The translations under genes were made by a program, and so were the position numbers. A DNA stretch of 64,000 nucleotides from Clostridia bacterium (GTDB taxonomy: Bacteria > Bacillota > Clostridia > Oscillospirales > CAG-272): assembly GCA_017461475.1 (NCBI GenBank), contig JAFTXX010000033.1, forward strand, positions 48,786 through 112,785, read 5' to 3'. Positions 44,088-54,712 of the stretch are shown piece by piece. A model generated the notes under the pieces. The model did no database searches. It was not told where the DNA came from and saw nothing but the letters and a program-made list of their open reading frames with translations. Every line of letters begins with the position of its first letter. Within the stretch, counting starts at the first letter, position 1.

Positions 44088-45058
44088 TGACAAACGATGT
44101 AATTCTGCGCAGCCGTGTACGCATTGCGCGAAATATCAAAGACTATCCGTTCCCTCCCGTGCTTAACGACGCGTGTCGCAAGGAAATAATAGAAAAAGTA
44201 ACAACTGCATCTGCAGGTCACGGTTATATTAACGATGATAAAATCGCGGATGCAGTATACGCTCACACTTTGTCGGAGGAAAACCTCATCAGCCGCGAAT
44301 TTGCCGCTGAAAAAGAGCGTCACGCACTGCTGAAAAACGAAGATTGCGAAACATACATTATGGTCTGCGAAGAAGACCATCTCAGAATACAAAGTTTTTC
44401 TGACGGACTTGACCTTGCAAAAGCGGGAGAGCGCGCTATTGAGTGCGAGAAATTGCTCAGCAAAAAGATAAACTTTGCATTTAACAGCGACCTTGGCTAT
44501 CTCACGCGCTGCCCTACAAATCTCGGCACCGCCATGCGCGCGTCGGTAATGATGTTTTTACCCGCGCTGACTATGACGCACCGAATGGGTGATGTAAAAA
44601 CACAGCTTGAAAAAATCGGCATGACTATCCGCGGTATGTACGGCGAAGGTTCAAATGCTGACGCGTACATGTATCAGATTTCCAACAGACTGTCGCTCGG
44701 GCACAGTGAGCAAGATCTTTTGAGCAAAACCGCAGCGGTGGCGAAGCGAATTGCAGAGGATGAGCGAAACGCGCGAAGCGCGGCTTTTGAAGCTAATAAA
44801 GATGTGCTCACCGATAAAATAATGCGTTCGCTGGGCACGCTCAAATACGCACATGTAATATCGAGCAAGGAGTTTTTGGACTGCTACGCATATGTCAGAC
44901 TTGGCAGTGTGCTCAAGCTTTGTGATGTCCCCTGCGAAAAACTTGACAAACTGCTATACAAAGCCATGCCGGCACACATTATGATGTTGAGAGAAAACGC
45001 AGAAAACTCACATGAGCGCGACAAAATGCGCGCAAAAATTATCAAGGAATATTTATAA
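44087..45058 (+). CDS. mcsB: Protein-arginine kinase McsB
   Basis: 323 residues of the guanido kinase superfamily: N-terminal ILRSRVRIARNIKDYPFPP, IMVCEEDHLRIQSF, LGYLTRCPTNLGTAMRASVMM and RGMYGEGS. It phosphorylates arginine on proteins, targeting them to ClpCP. Slightly shorter than the ~350-residue relatives, lacking part of the C-terminus. Confidence 0.96.
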   Translation: MTNDVILRSRVRIARNIKDYPFPPVLNDACRKEIIEKVTTASAGHGYINDDKIADAVYAHTLSEENLISREFAAEKERHALLKNEDCETYIMVCEEDHLRIQSFSDGLDLAKAGERAIECEKLLSKKINFAFNSDLGYLTRCPTNLGTAMRASVMMFLPALTMTHRMGDVKTQLEKIGMTIRGMYGEGSNADAYMYQISNRLSLGHSEQDLLSKTAAVAKRIAEDERNARSAAFEANKDVLTDKIMRSLGTLKYAHVISSKEFLDCYAYVRLGSVLKLCDVPCEKLDKLLYKAMPAHIMMLRENAENSHERDKMRAKIIKEYL

Positions 45059-45072
45059 AGGAGATGCTTTAA

Positions 45073-47511
45073 TTGACAAACCGTTTTACAGAAAAAGCGC
45101 AGAATGCACTTAACAACGCGCTGGCAATTGCCCGCGAGATGGGACATACCTATGTCGGCTCGGAGCATCTGCTGGTCGGACTTTGCTCCGAGGAAACAGG
45201 TGTTGCGGCGCGTATTCTTACCGCTCGCGGCGTTACAAAAGAAAAAGTAGCGTCCACCATTGCAAGCAACATGGGCACGGGCACGCCCACAAACATAAAC
45301 GCGTCCGACCTTACCCCGAGAACCAAACAAATTATCGAAATGTCGGCATATGAGTCATCCAGATACGGTCACGGATATATCGGTACCGAGCACATTCTGC
45401 TTGCGCTTATCAGCGAGGGCGGATGCGTTGCAAACAAAATTCTCGCAGCTCTCGGCGTTGATATAAACGAGCTTAAAAACGATGTGATTTCATATCTTGA
45501 GGGGATGGAACTCGGAAACAATGACTCTGCTCCTTTAGGCAAGACTTCAAAGAACAAAACATCTGACATCAAGGACTGCCCCACTCTTTCTTCTTACGGC
45601 AAAGACCTGACTGCACTTGCCAAAGCGGGAAAGACCGACCCTATTATCGGGCGGGATAACGAGACCGAGCGAGTTATACAGATACTTGCACGCCGCACGA
45701 AGAACAATCCCTGCCTTATCGGCGAACCCGGTGTCGGCAAGACCGCCGTTGTTGAAGGTCTCGCACAGCGAATTGCAGACGGAAACGTTCCCGAAATGCT
45801 CGCTGACAAGAAAATCGTAACACTTGATATTTCCTCAATGATTGCGGGAGCAAAATACCGCGGTGAATTTGAAGAAAGACTCAAAAACGTAATGAACGAA
45901 GTCTCGAAAAAGACGGATATCATTCTGTTTATCGACGAAATTCACACTCTTGTCGGCGCGGGTGCCGCTGAGGGTGCGATGGACGCAGCTAATATTTTAA
46001 AGCCTGCCCTTTCGCGCGGTGAAATACAGATTATCGGTGCAACTACGATAAACGAGTACCGCCAGAACATCGAAAAGGATGCGGCTCTTGAAAGACGTTT
46101 CCAGTCGGTAATGGTAGGCGAACCTACAGCCGAAGAAGCGCTTCAAATTCTCAAAGGATTGCGCGACAAGTATGAGGCACACCACAAACTAAAGATTTCG
46201 GACGAGGCTCTTGAAGCGGCTGTAAATCTTTCCACAAGATACATCAACGACAGATATCTTCCCGACAAGGCTATAGACCTTGTTGACGAGGCGGCGTCGA
46301 GACTGCGCATATCAAACTTCACTTCCCCTCCCGACATAAAGGAGATTGAAAAGAAAATCGACGACCTTCGCCGCAGCAAAGAAGAAGCAATAAAGGCACA
46401 AAACTTTGAGGAAGCGGCAAAACTCCGTGACGAGGAACACAAACTCACAGAGAAACTCGAAAGTCAGAAAGCGACATGGGAAAAGTCACGCGACACAAGC
46501 ACACTTACCGTAACAAAGGAAAATGTTGCCGACATTGTCACCGCGTGGACAGGCATCCCAGTAAAGCAACTTGAGAGCGAGGAAAGCAAGAAACTCTTAA
46601 ACCTTGACAAAATTCTCAAAGAAAAAATCATCGGACAGGACAAGGCTGTTGACGCTGTTGCAAAGGCTATCCGCCGCGGCAGAATGGGACTCAAAGACCC
46701 GGGGCGCCCGCTTGGCTCGTTTATTTTCCTTGGCCCTACGGGTGTCGGTAAAACAGAACTTACAAAGGCACTTGCAAAAGTAATGTTCGGGGATGAAAAT
46801 GCGATGATACGCGTTGACATGTCCGAGTTTATGGAAAAACACAGCGTCTCAAAACTTATCGGTTCGCCTCCCGGTTATGTCGGATACGATGAAGGCGGTC
46901 AACTTACCGAGAAAATCCGCCGCAAGCCCTATTCGGTGGTATTGTTTGACGAGATCGAAAAGGCTCATCCCGATGTATTCAACATCATGCTTCAGATACT
47001 TGACGACGGCATTCTCACCGACTCGCAGGGACGCAAAGTTGACTTCAAAAACACCGTTATTATTATGACTTCAAACGTCGGTGCAAGCGCGCTTACCGAA
47101 AAGACAAAGTCGCTCGGATTTACTTCGTCCGAAAGCGAACAAAGCAGTATCGAAAGCAATGTTATGCAGGCGCTCAAAGGAACTTTCCGCCCCGAATTTC
47201 TCAACCGTCTTGATGAAATAATTGTGTTTAACCGTCTTGGCGACAGTGACATCAAGAAGATTGCAACGCTCATGCTTGACGAACTTAAAAAGCGTATCGG
47301 CAACATCGGTGTGAACATCACGTTTGACGAAACGCTTGTCGAGTTTGTTGCAAAGAAAGGATTTGATGAAATCTACGGTGCGCGTCCGCTCCGCCGCGCT
47401 ATTACAAGTCTTGTCGAGGACTCCTTCTCCGAGGCTATGCTTGAAGGCAAATTCAAAGCAGGCGACAGTGTTACCGCAAAAGTGGTTGACGACAAAGTTG
47501 TTTACGAATAA
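45073..47511 (+). CDS. clpC: ATP-dependent Clp protease ATP-binding subunit ClpC
   Basis: 812 residues: N-terminal repeat domain ([20 protein letters not shown]), AAA1 with [18 protein letters not shown], a middle domain with UVR-like [20 protein letters not shown], and AAA2 with [18 protein letters not shown] start at 45073 behind AAAGGAG. It unfolds arginine-phosphorylated proteins for ClpP. Last gene of the CtsR operon. Confidence 0.98.
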   Translation: MTNRFTEKAQNALNNALAIAREMGHTYVGSEHLLVGLCSEETGVAARILTARGVTKEKVASTIASNMGTGTPTNINASDLTPRTKQIIEMSAYESSRYGHGYIGTEHILLALISEGGCVANKILAALGVDINELKNDVISYLEGMELGNNDSAPLGKTSKNKTSDIKDCPTLSSYGKDLTALAKAGKTDPIIGRDNETERVIQILARRTKNNPCLIGEPGVGKTAVVEGLAQRIADGNVPEMLADKKIVTLDISSMIAGAKYRGEFEERLKNVMNEVSKKTDIILFIDEIHTLVGAGAAEGAMDAANILKPALSRGEIQIIGATTINEYRQNIEKDAALERRFQSVMVGEPTAEEALQILKGLRDKYEAHHKLKISDEALEAAVNLSTRYINDRYLPDKAIDLVDEAASRLRISNFTSPPDIKEIEKKIDDLRRSKEEAIKAQNFEEAAKLRDEEHKLTEKLESQKATWEKSRDTSTLTVTKENVADIVTAWTGIPVKQLESEESKKLLNLDKILKEKIIGQDKAVDAVAKAIRRGRMGLKDPGRPLGSFIFLGPTGVGKTELTKALAKVMFGDENAMIRVDMSEFMEKHSVSKLIGSPPGYVGYDEGGQLTEKIRRKPYSVVLFDEIEKAHPDVFNIMLQILDDGILTDSQGRKVDFKNTVIIMTSNVGASALTEKTKSLGFTSSESEQSSIESNVMQALKGTFRPEFLNRLDEIIVFNRLGDSDIKKIATLMLDELKKRIGNIGVNITFDETLVEFVAKKGFDEIYGARPLRRAITSLVEDSFSEAMLEGKFKAGDSVTAKVVDDKVVYE

Positions 47512-47516
47512 TGCTA

Positions 47517-47550
47517 TGAAAAATGCAGACCGAACGGTCTGCATTTTTCA
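47517..47550. terminator. Bidirectional terminator between clpC and the GH43 gene
   Basis: AAAAATGCAGACC (47519-47531) pairs with GGTCTGCATTTTT (47536-47548), loop GAAC, extendable to 15 bp. Confidence 0.93.
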
Positions 47551-49791
47551 TTATTTTACAAGTTCATCGATTATCGCCATTGCATCGTACTCGTCAAGGC
47601 GGTTGTTGCAGTCTGTGTCATATATGCCGCTGTAGGTTGAGGGTTTATCGCGGAGAACCTTCATTGCGTCGTAAAGGCTGATTATTCCGCTACGGTTGAT
47701 ATCGTAACGGTAGATATTCGACGGTTTTATCTGCGGTGTGGTGGAAGGGCCGTTTACCGTGAGGATGTCAGGGCCGCCCTCGGGGTCTGCGACGAATTTT
47801 ACCTGGTCGATACAAGTATAACGCGAACTGTACTTACCTGGGGTCTCATGCTGATGGTAGACCATCCAGAGTTCGGTGCCGTCGGGCGACTGAACAAATA
47901 TTCCGTCACCTACACCGTCGATATGCTTGTTTGATGTGAGTATTTCGTTATACTCATATTTTGTGTAGGGGCCGAGGATGTTTTCGGCTACCGCATATGC
48001 TTCGCCATAGTGTCCCTGATAATGCCCTGCCGCATAAATCATATAGTAATAACCATTATGCTTATAAAGCACGCCGCCTTCGCTGATATGACCGTAGCCG
48101 TCAATTTCATACTCGTGAGTAGGCGAAATGACCTTTGTAAGTGTGCCGGGAACGACGGCGAAAACGCCGTCGTTGAGGGTTATTTCCTCGAGGTAGATGT
48201 GGTTGCCGTTATCAAAGCGAACATATGAGATGTAGATTTTGCCGCTGTCGGCGTCGTAATACGGATGTCCGCCGATTTCCGAAACATCGTGGAGTGCGGT
48301 TTGTCCGTTTTTGTGGGTAAAGGGTCCATAGGGGCTATCGGAAGTTGCGTAGAAAAGTCTGTTTTTACCATCGGTATTCTTCGCGGCGTAAAAAAGATAA
48401 AATATACCGTCATGGTAGAACACATTGGGGCTCATATATCCTGTTGTGGTAAAAGAGTCGTCAATCGAGAAAACAGCACTTCGCGCTGTCCATCTTACAA
48501 GGTCGGGAGAAGTATAAACGCGGAAGATATCGTTGCCTGAATGTATACGGTTATAGAGATAATACGTGCCGTCGTAGAAAAGCACATCCGGGTCTGCGCC
48601 CCATGCGACGGGATTTGTGTAAGTTTCGCCGGTTATGCCGTCGGTTTCGGTGACGCTCAAGTTTTTGACATTGCCACCCTCGAGCCATACGCCGAATTTG
48701 CCGCCTGCGTAATCGGTAAGTTTGAAATCGAAACTCTTGAAAGCATCCTCGCCTTCGAAAAATGCATCAAAAGTAACGGTTGCGACACTGTCGGTTACTT
48801 CTACGGTTACGGTGTGTTCGCCGTCGTAAACGGGCGCATTCTTTACGCCGAGGCGGATATACTCGCCGTTTGTAATCTGATAAAACGCAACGGTTTCACG
48901 GGTTCTATTGATTTCAAACGCGTAGCCGTTGTTATTGTCTTTCATACCGAAGAAAACTTTAGAGTTATTTTCGGGGGTAAGTGTAAGAGACGCTTTGAAG
49001 TTATCGGCAAGTGCTGACTGCGTAAGCATTGCGCCGCTCCCCGAGACGGCACCCGATGAAAGTTTAAGACCGTTTGAAGACTTGAAACCGAAACCGTCAA
49101 GGTCTACTGTTTTACCGAGAGAAGGAAGTTCGTCTTCCTCGTAAACGGTAACTTTGAGGTTATCAAACGCGCCTTTATCGGTATAAAACTTACGCAAAGC
49201 GATATTGCCGGTAAATGCGCTGTAAATATCGCGTGTAGTATTTGTTCCGAGCGTGTAAGTGACGCCGTAGTAAGTGGTTTTGCCGTCGAGAGATGTTACG
49301 GTAAAGGTAAGTTCGTTATCGTAAACCTCTACGGAAAAATGAATGTCCGACGCGGTAATTATGTCGCTGCCGACAACGATGTTACCGCTCCATGAGCCGT
49401 CGGCTTTGTAACAGCCGAGTGCGGCTTTTTTGCCGTTGCCGCCTGTAAAGCAGTCAAATCCGTGAAAAAGAGACGGGGTTCCGGTAACAGTATCACCTGC
49501 TGCGCCAATGGAGATACCGCCTGTTGAAGTGTGACCGATAAAGTCAACATCAACTCTGTAGTTACAACCATCGTACACATCTGGAATATCATAATACAGA
49601 TATGCCGTGCCGGTACCAGTACCTGTCTTTAAAACGCCGTCGGACACGACCCATGAGCCGTTCGAGGTGAATTCATCAAGATAGTCAAAAGAAAAATCGT
49701 TTTCGTATACAACAACTTCCTTTGCATTTGCGCTTATAAACATAAGCGCAAGCAGTGCAGTGACAAAAAGATATTCAATCAGTTTTTTCAT
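47551..49791 (-). CDS. Secreted GH43 glycosidase with dockerin
   Basis: 746 residues: signal peptide (about 1-23), a tandem of beta-sandwich carbohydrate-binding-like domains (25-385, LamG/DUF1080-like pattern with SGAMLTQSALADNF), a GH43 five-blade propeller (about 390-675; VAWGADPDVLFYDGTYYLY with D400 as likely general base) and a C-terminal dockerin with two Ca-binding loops (DINRSGIISLYD and DTDCNNRLDEYD). GH43 acts on arabinan/xylan side chains. The dockerin implies attachment to a cohesin scaffold. Confidence 0.9.
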   Translation of the reverse strand: MKKLIEYLFVTALLALMFISANAKEVVVYENDFSFDYLDEFTSNGSWVVSDGVLKTGTGTGTAYLYYDIPDVYDGCNYRVDVDFIGHTSTGGISIGAAGDTVTGTPSLFHGFDCFTGGNGKKAALGCYKADGSWSGNIVVGSDIITASDIHFSVEVYDNELTFTVTSLDGKTTYYGVTYTLGTNTTRDIYSAFTGNIALRKFYTDKGAFDNLKVTVYEEDELPSLGKTVDLDGFGFKSSNGLKLSSGAVSGSGAMLTQSALADNFKASLTLTPENNSKVFFGMKDNNNGYAFEINRTRETVAFYQITNGEYIRLGVKNAPVYDGEHTVTVEVTDSVATVTFDAFFEGEDAFKSFDFKLTDYAGGKFGVWLEGGNVKNLSVTETDGITGETYTNPVAWGADPDVLFYDGTYYLYNRIHSGNDIFRVYTSPDLVRWTARSAVFSIDDSFTTTGYMSPNVFYHDGIFYLFYAAKNTDGKNRLFYATSDSPYGPFTHKNGQTALHDVSEIGGHPYYDADSGKIYISYVRFDNGNHIYLEEITLNDGVFAVVPGTLTKVISPTHEYEIDGYGHISEGGVLYKHNGYYYMIYAAGHYQGHYGEAYAVAENILGPYTKYEYNEILTSNKHIDGVGDGIFVQSPDGTELWMVYHQHETPGKYSSRYTCIDQVKFVADPEGGPDILTVNGPSTTPQIKPSNIYRYDINRSGIISLYDAMKVLRDKPSTYSGIYDTDCNNRLDEYDAMAIIDELVK

Positions 49792-49890
49792 ACATTTTGT
49801 CCTTCCCGAGGTAAAATATATATGAATATTTTATCAAATTGCACTAATTACGTCAAGGTTGATATTAAACATATAAATCCGAAAATAAAC

Positions 49891-49916
49891 AAAATGGGCT
49901 GTGGACAGCCCATTTT
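49891..49916 (-). terminator. Terminator of the MGMT-like gene
   Basis: AAAATGGGCTG (49891-49901) pairs with CAGCCCATTTT (49906-49916); it overlaps the stop codon of the minus-strand gene at 49915. Confidence 0.85.
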
Positions 49917-50214
49917 ACATTCTGTATTTTTCGAGGTCTACTCTGCCGTCGACTACTTCTACGCCTTCGGCGCGGAGCATTTCGGCTTGAACGCCGTCAC
50001 CGCCGAAAACAAAACCTTTTGCAAGATAACCTTTGGAATTTACAACGCGGTGGCACGGCACGATTCCGTAATACGGATTTTGGTGCAACGCGTTGCCTAC
50101 CACGCGGCACATTCGCGGATTGCCTGCCATTGCGGCAACCTGCGCATAGGTTGCCACTTTACCGCGCGGAATCGTTTGCACCGCGGCGTAGATTTTTTCA
50201 TAAAGTTCGCTCAT
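49915..50214 (-). CDS. MGMT-type DNA-binding domain protein (methylated-DNA cysteine methyltransferase-like)
   Basis: 99 residues comprising only the C-terminal MGMT domain: IPRGKVATYAQVAAMAGNPR (helix-turn-helix), VGNALHQNPYYGIVPCHRVVNS with the active-site PCHR. The N-terminal domain is missing, as in small MGMT/ATL proteins, but unlike ATLs the catalytic Cys is present. It would repair O6-alkylguanine or flag it. Starts 2 bases from the end of the next upstream gene. Confidence 0.9.
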   Translation of the reverse strand: MSELYEKIYAAVQTIPRGKVATYAQVAAMAGNPRMCRVVGNALHQNPYYGIVPCHRVVNSKGYLAKGFVFGGDGVQAEMLRAEGVEVVDGRVDLEKYRM

Positions 50215-50216
50215 AT

Positions 50217-51425
50217 TTACCTCACTGCATCGCGCTCAAGTGCGTTGATAAATGCCGTACCTGTCATAAGTGTGTAGCCGTAGACTTTATCGTTTACGTC
50301 GAGCAATTTATTCTGACCGTATCCCGCAGCGTAAATAGTGTGCGGCGTGGGAGAAACGATAAGCACTTTCGTTCCCTCTCCGTCAAACGCATAAGTAAAA
50401 TCCGTATGAAACTGTGCAAGGTCGTCGGAGAGTTTATGCCATATGGTTCCGCTTTGAGAAAACGGCGCGGCACGCAAACTGCGGTATTTAAAGGTAAAGC
50501 GGCGTATTATTTTGCCCCTGCCCTCTTCTTCAAAGTACATCGGATCGCCGTAATGCAATCCCGACAGCAGTTTGCAATCGTATTCTTTGCCGTTTGCTAT
50601 TATCGTAAAACTGCGCTCGTCGTGGTCTACAAAAAGCGATGAATACGGGTGCGCAATTTTGGAAAGAACATATCCGTTTTTTATCGCAGCCTTTTTTAAA
50701 TTCCGCAAAAATTTGAAACGGATAATAAACGCCCGAAGATAAGCAAATATGTTAAAGAACAAAATCAATGCGATTACAAGCGGCAGAAAGACGAGACATA
50801 TCATAACCGCAACTTGCGGCAACGTTCTGAACGTCGGGAAAAATATCGGCAGCAGATACGCCATTATCGGATATGCAAGGCAACTGCTCACAATATATTT
50901 AATAAGATGTGATATGTCTTTGCTCTTGCTTTTCTCTTTTCTGATTTTCTCCTGGGTCTTTTTTAAATTACGAAGTCCCTCAAACCATGTCAAAACGAAA
51001 GTGACGAGGAAAGCGGAGGCACAAATGATATATACATATGCCTTAGGGATTTCAAGCCAGCCGTAAACCGATTTGACAGCAAAAGCGTTCGGGAAAATCA
51101 AAAAGAAAACGACGGTTATAATGAAAGATATTTTTACTTCTGAGGAAGATGCAAGATATCTCAGCATTTTTGCTTGGCTGTCGCAAAAATCGCATCTTAC
51201 CGCTGAATCGGTGATAATAAACATGCGCAAAAACGAGTGATACGCAAGTACGCTCAAAATTATATGTATAGCGCGGATAACATCTTCACTAACCTCTGTG
51301 GTCATACGCTGCGCAGTAAAATATGAAGTCTTGTTTGAAAGAGATGAAATTGCGGTAAAAAGCGCAAGTGCTGAGGTAAAGCGGAATATGCGCACGGCTA
51401 TGTATTTGGTTTTGTGTATGTCCAT
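50217..51425 (-). CDS. Polytopic membrane protein with a C-terminal soluble domain, function unknown
   Basis: 402 residues. About five to six membrane helices in the first 235 residues (around 12-28, 50-66, 97-115, 128-146, 180-200, 205-235), a basic cytoplasmic loop (KKTQEKIRKEKSKSK), then a ~150-residue soluble domain with IIANGKEYDCKLLSGLHYGDPMY and VLIVSPTPHTIYAAGYGQ. Not recognised. GAGGTGAAATC precedes the ATG. The following gene (MGMT-like) is 2 bases away. Confidence 0.6.
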   Translation of the reverse strand: MDIHKTKYIAVRIFRFTSALALFTAISSLSNKTSYFTAQRMTTEVSEDVIRAIHIILSVLAYHSFLRMFIITDSAVRCDFCDSQAKMLRYLASSSEVKISFIITVVFFLIFPNAFAVKSVYGWLEIPKAYVYIICASAFLVTFVLTWFEGLRNLKKTQEKIRKEKSKSKDISHLIKYIVSSCLAYPIMAYLLPIFFPTFRTLPQVAVMICLVFLPLVIALILFFNIFAYLRAFIIRFKFLRNLKKAAIKNGYVLSKIAHPYSSLFVDHDERSFTIIANGKEYDCKLLSGLHYGDPMYFEEEGRGKIIRRFTFKYRSLRAAPFSQSGTIWHKLSDDLAQFHTDFTYAFDGEGTKVLIVSPTPHTIYAAGYGQNKLLDVNDKVYGYTLMTGTAFINALERDAVR

Positions 51426-51446
51426 GATTTCACCTCGATTAATTTT

Positions 51447-52766
51447 TTACCTCGGACTCTGTGCGAGCAATTCTACGTATGCTTTATCTATTCGCATATT
51501 GAAATCTGCGGTTTTATCTTTGAAGAACAAGGAAAAACGGAAATACTGATTTTCATCGGTCATGCGAACTGCGTATATACTAAAAGTATCGTAATTGAAT
51601 CCGTCAAGGGCTCTTACCTGCTCCAAAATATCCTCGGAGCATTCGCCTGTTTTGCGATTGACTACATATATTCTGTCTTTAACCGCGCCGAGTTGCTTTG
51701 ACTCGCGCATATGCACGATATAGTAATCGTCGGTTGAATATGTATACTTTATAAAGTCATAGGGATTTTTCAACAGTTTACCGAGAAGTTCTTCCTTTTC
51801 TGCAGTTTCTTCATCCTTTGGGAAAAGCATTTCATACGGTTCGCCCTGTACTTCGCCTATTGAAATACGTATCTCTTCGATTTCGTCTGCTTTATATTTC
51901 GGCAAACCGCTGACGGTTATACTGAAGTCTACGTGTCCGTTACCTGCGCCGCTTCGTACAGCAATCTGCTTTGCCTCATGCCCGTTTATTGAAATTTTTA
52001 ACAGTTCGTTTACTTCATCGTATTTTTCCGACGGGTCACACTCAAAGCCGCTTTCATATTGGTAGCAAGCAACTTTCATCAATTTACTATGTAAGTCTGT
52101 TGGTCTGTAATTTTGATAAAAGGACATTGAGAAATTATATGTTTCGCCGCACGACATAGACATACCGAAGCAGTTTGCATCGTCGGTGGCTATAACGCCA
52201 TTCTTAGTATAAGTAATTGAAAACGCACCCACTCCGCGCTCGGTTCCTTCTACACCGCGTGACAAGGAAATGCTGTATGTATTTCCTGCTCTGTCGGGGC
52301 TTGTAATAGCAAGGCTGCGCTCGTCTGCGTTCCATATTACTTCATAGCCGAAGTCCCGCATTTGTTCTGCGTGGATATATGTTCTTCCGCCGATATTGTA
52401 AGCGGTGATAGGTTTATTATCAAGATATGTCACAATATCGGTCTCGTAATAGTAACCGAGAACCGAACCAGACGGCTTGCTTGATTTTTTTACCTCAGGC
52501 GGGATGCCGTTTTCTGCGTGTTTAATCGAATTTACTCTCAAAGTTCTTTCATTTGCGTCCCATCTGACGGTGAAACTGTAATAATACATATCCTCTGCGC
52601 TGATGAGAGTTTGACCGCCTATGTTTATCGCGTCTATTTCCACACCGTTTAAAGTTGTTACTATATCGGTGCTGTAATATTTACCAGCGATGTCGCCCGA
52701 TTTTGCGCTTACGCATATTGTCATAAGCAAGCATAAGGTGACAAGAAGGAATGTGAATTTTTTCAT
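51447..52766 (-). CDS. Secreted protein with two stalk-like (copper amine oxidase N-terminal-type) repeats
   Basis: 439 residues: signal peptide (about 1-22, ending SAKSG), then two ~52-residue repeats, YYSTDIVTTLNGVEIDAINIG to TLRVNSI and YYETDIVTYLDNKPITAYNIG to SLAITSP, with the IGGxTxIxAE core of copper-amine-oxidase-N/stalk domains common in Gram-positive surface proteins. The rest is an unrecognised soluble domain. GGAGGT supports ATG 52766 over an upstream TTG. Repeat family call is from pattern. Confidence 0.7.
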   Translation of the reverse strand: MKKFTFLLVTLCLLMTICVSAKSGDIAGKYYSTDIVTTLNGVEIDAINIGGQTLISAEDMYYYSFTVRWDANERTLRVNSIKHAENGIPPEVKKSSKPSGSVLGYYYETDIVTYLDNKPITAYNIGGRTYIHAEQMRDFGYEVIWNADERSLAITSPDRAGNTYSISLSRGVEGTERGVGAFSITYTKNGVIATDDANCFGMSMSCGETYNFSMSFYQNYRPTDLHSKLMKVACYQYESGFECDPSEKYDEVNELLKISINGHEAKQIAVRSGAGNGHVDFSITVSGLPKYKADEIEEIRISIGEVQGEPYEMLFPKDEETAEKEELLGKLLKNPYDFIKYTYSTDDYYIVHMRESKQLGAVKDRIYVVNRKTGECSEDILEQVRALDGFNYDTFSIYAVRMTDENQYFRFSLFFKDKTADFNMRIDKAYVELLAQSPR

Positions 52767-52856
52767 ATGCAATTACCTCCGTGGTGGTGTGATTTAATTA
52801 TAGCAAAATCGGCGTGGTAAAGCAATATGGGAAATGTAAATTAATGTTTATGTTAC

Positions 52857-53013
52857 AAACATCTCCGCCCGAGATCCTTCGCTTACGCTCAAGGATGACA
52901 AGGGCGGGTTCAAGCAAAGTGCTAAAAACTCTTATTCTATCGCGTTGTAACAGCCCCCGCTTGTCATCCTCGAACGGAGCGTAGCGAAGTGAAGGATCTT
53001 GCGGGGAGATGTT
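52857..53013. repeat. Imperfect long inverted repeat (MITE-like)
   Basis: Left arm 52857-52908 begins AAACATCTCCGC and ends AAGGGCGGG; right arm 52953-53013 is its near reverse complement (CCCCCGCTTGTCATCC ... GGGGAGATGTTT). Arms share the GATCCTTCGC...GGATGACAA core. The ~45-base centre is not conserved. A 242-base open frame over it is judged to be repeat-derived. The remaining gap up to 53060 shows nothing else. Confidence 0.85.
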
Positions 53014-53060
53014 TATCGCTCCTCTAAACATTATTTTCACATATTACGCAAAAAGGAGCA

Positions 53061-54635
53061 TTACTGCTCCTTTTTGTATATACATTCGCCGCGTTTGTAA
53101 GTTGCGAGTATGTTTATATCGCGGATAGTTTCTTTAGGGACTTCGAGGGGATTTTTATCAAGGAGAATGAAGTCAGCGAGTTTGCCTTTTTCTATTGTTC
53201 CCTTTTTGTCTTCCTCAAAATACTGGTATGCGGCGTTTACGGTGACGGCGCGGAGAGCGTCAAGGACGGAGATTTCCTCGCCTGCAAGGTGTACGCCGTT
53301 TCTTGTGATGCGGTTTGCGGCGCACCAGACGGTTTCGAGCATATCGGGTTCGATAACGGGTGCGTCCTGGTGGAAAGTAAATGTCACGCCGTTTGCAAGT
53401 GCGCTTTTTGTGGGGCTGACCTTATATCCGCGCTCATTGCCGAGGTTGCGAAGGTGTGTATCGGCAAAGTGGTATGTATGTGCAACGAAGAAAGAAACTA
53501 TGACTCCGAGTTCTGCCGCTTTTGAAAGTTGGTCTACGCCCATGAGTTGGGCGTGGATTATTGTATGGCGGAGTTTTGTAGACTTGGGGTATTCTTTTGC
53601 GACTATCTCAAGACAGCGCAAAAATTGCTCAACAGCGGCGTCTCCATTTGAATGGATGATGATTTGTGCATGGCGCTCCGCAGCAAAGCGGAAAGCCTCT
53701 ATTACATCTTCGTCGCTGTGAATCTGCGTTCCCATGTCTTTGCCGTTTCCGCCGAGGTAAGGTGTGCGTACCCATGCGGTGCGAAGTTGCGGCGAGCCGT
53801 CAAGGAAGTATTTTACACCGCCGAGATGCGCTCTTATGCCTTTGGGCAAAGCGTCCGTTTTTTCTTTTAGCTTGTCGTAATAAAGTTTCGGAGCGTAAGA
53901 TATGATATCTAGTTTCAAATCGCCGCGCTCATGGAGTTTTGTGTAAATCGCAGTCATGCGGCTGTTAAGATAGCCGTCCTGCGCGGTGGTGATGCCGTTT
54001 GACGCATATAATCTTTGTATTTTTTTATGCGCTTCGCACGCCTTATCGATATCTATAGGCGGCACTTTCCCACGTATCATGGAAAGCGCGCTTTCCTCGA
54101 GTTCGCCCGTGAGTTTTCCGTTTTCGGTAACTATTTTACCGCCCGACGGCACGGGAGTTTCAGGCGTGAGGTTGAATTTTTTAATCAAACATTCGTTGAC
54201 AAGACCAGTGTGTCCACTGCTGTGCTTTATCATAAGAACATGGTTCGGTGCTATGGAATCTATCTGCTCTTTTGTTGGGTGCTTATGGTTTGGAAAAAGC
54301 GCATGGTCGTAGTTGCGACCTATCACCCACTCACCATCAGGGATACCGTTGTCGCGGATATGTTTTTGGATCGCGTTTTTCATATCCTCAAAGTTATCTA
54401 TTCCGCCGAGCGGCACCTGCGTAAGAGTAGTTGCGTACTCGGTAAGGTGACTGTGCGCATCGATAAAACCGGGCATAAGTGTTGCGCCGTTTAAATTAAC
54501 AAATTCGTCTGCGTTTTGGCGAAGTTCCGCTTCTCTGCCGACCGCGATTATTCTTTCATTTTCAACAATCACAGCCTCTGCGTAAAGCGGCTCCGCCATT
54601 GTAATTATATTTCCACCGTAAAATAATGTTTTCAT
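53061..54635 (-). CDS. YtcJ-like amidohydrolase
   Basis: 524 residues of the amidohydrolase-3 family: N-terminal strand-rich domain, metal motif FIDAHSHLTEY (HxH), MIKHSSGHTGLVN, IIHSNGDAA, HTIIHAQL and C-terminal ADFILLDKNPLEV. Substrate unknown; YtcJ relatives are broad-specificity N-acyl or cyclic amide hydrolases. GGAGGAAC precedes the ATG. Single gene without signal peptide. Confidence 0.9.
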   Translation of the reverse strand: MKTLFYGGNIITMAEPLYAEAVIVENERIIAVGREAELRQNADEFVNLNGATLMPGFIDAHSHLTEYATTLTQVPLGGIDNFEDMKNAIQKHIRDNGIPDGEWVIGRNYDHALFPNHKHPTKEQIDSIAPNHVLMIKHSSGHTGLVNECLIKKFNLTPETPVPSGGKIVTENGKLTGELEESALSMIRGKVPPIDIDKACEAHKKIQRLYASNGITTAQDGYLNSRMTAIYTKLHERGDLKLDIISYAPKLYYDKLKEKTDALPKGIRAHLGGVKYFLDGSPQLRTAWVRTPYLGGNGKDMGTQIHSDEDVIEAFRFAAERHAQIIIHSNGDAAVEQFLRCLEIVAKEYPKSTKLRHTIIHAQLMGVDQLSKAAELGVIVSFFVAHTYHFADTHLRNLGNERGYKVSPTKSALANGVTFTFHQDAPVIEPDMLETVWCAANRITRNGVHLAGEEISVLDALRAVTVNAAYQYFEEDKKGTIEKGKLADFILLDKNPLEVPKETIRDINILATYKRGECIYKKEQ

Positions 54636-54712
54636 AAGTTCCTCCGTGGAATTGTGCTATTATAATTATAAATTTTAGGAATTACAACCGCAAGTTAAAA
54701 AAGAGTGTTTAA

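Noticed and set aside
52798-53040. 80-codon minus-strand frame over the inverted repeat
   Set aside because: It is made almost entirely of the repeat arms, has no ribosome site and no family resemblance.
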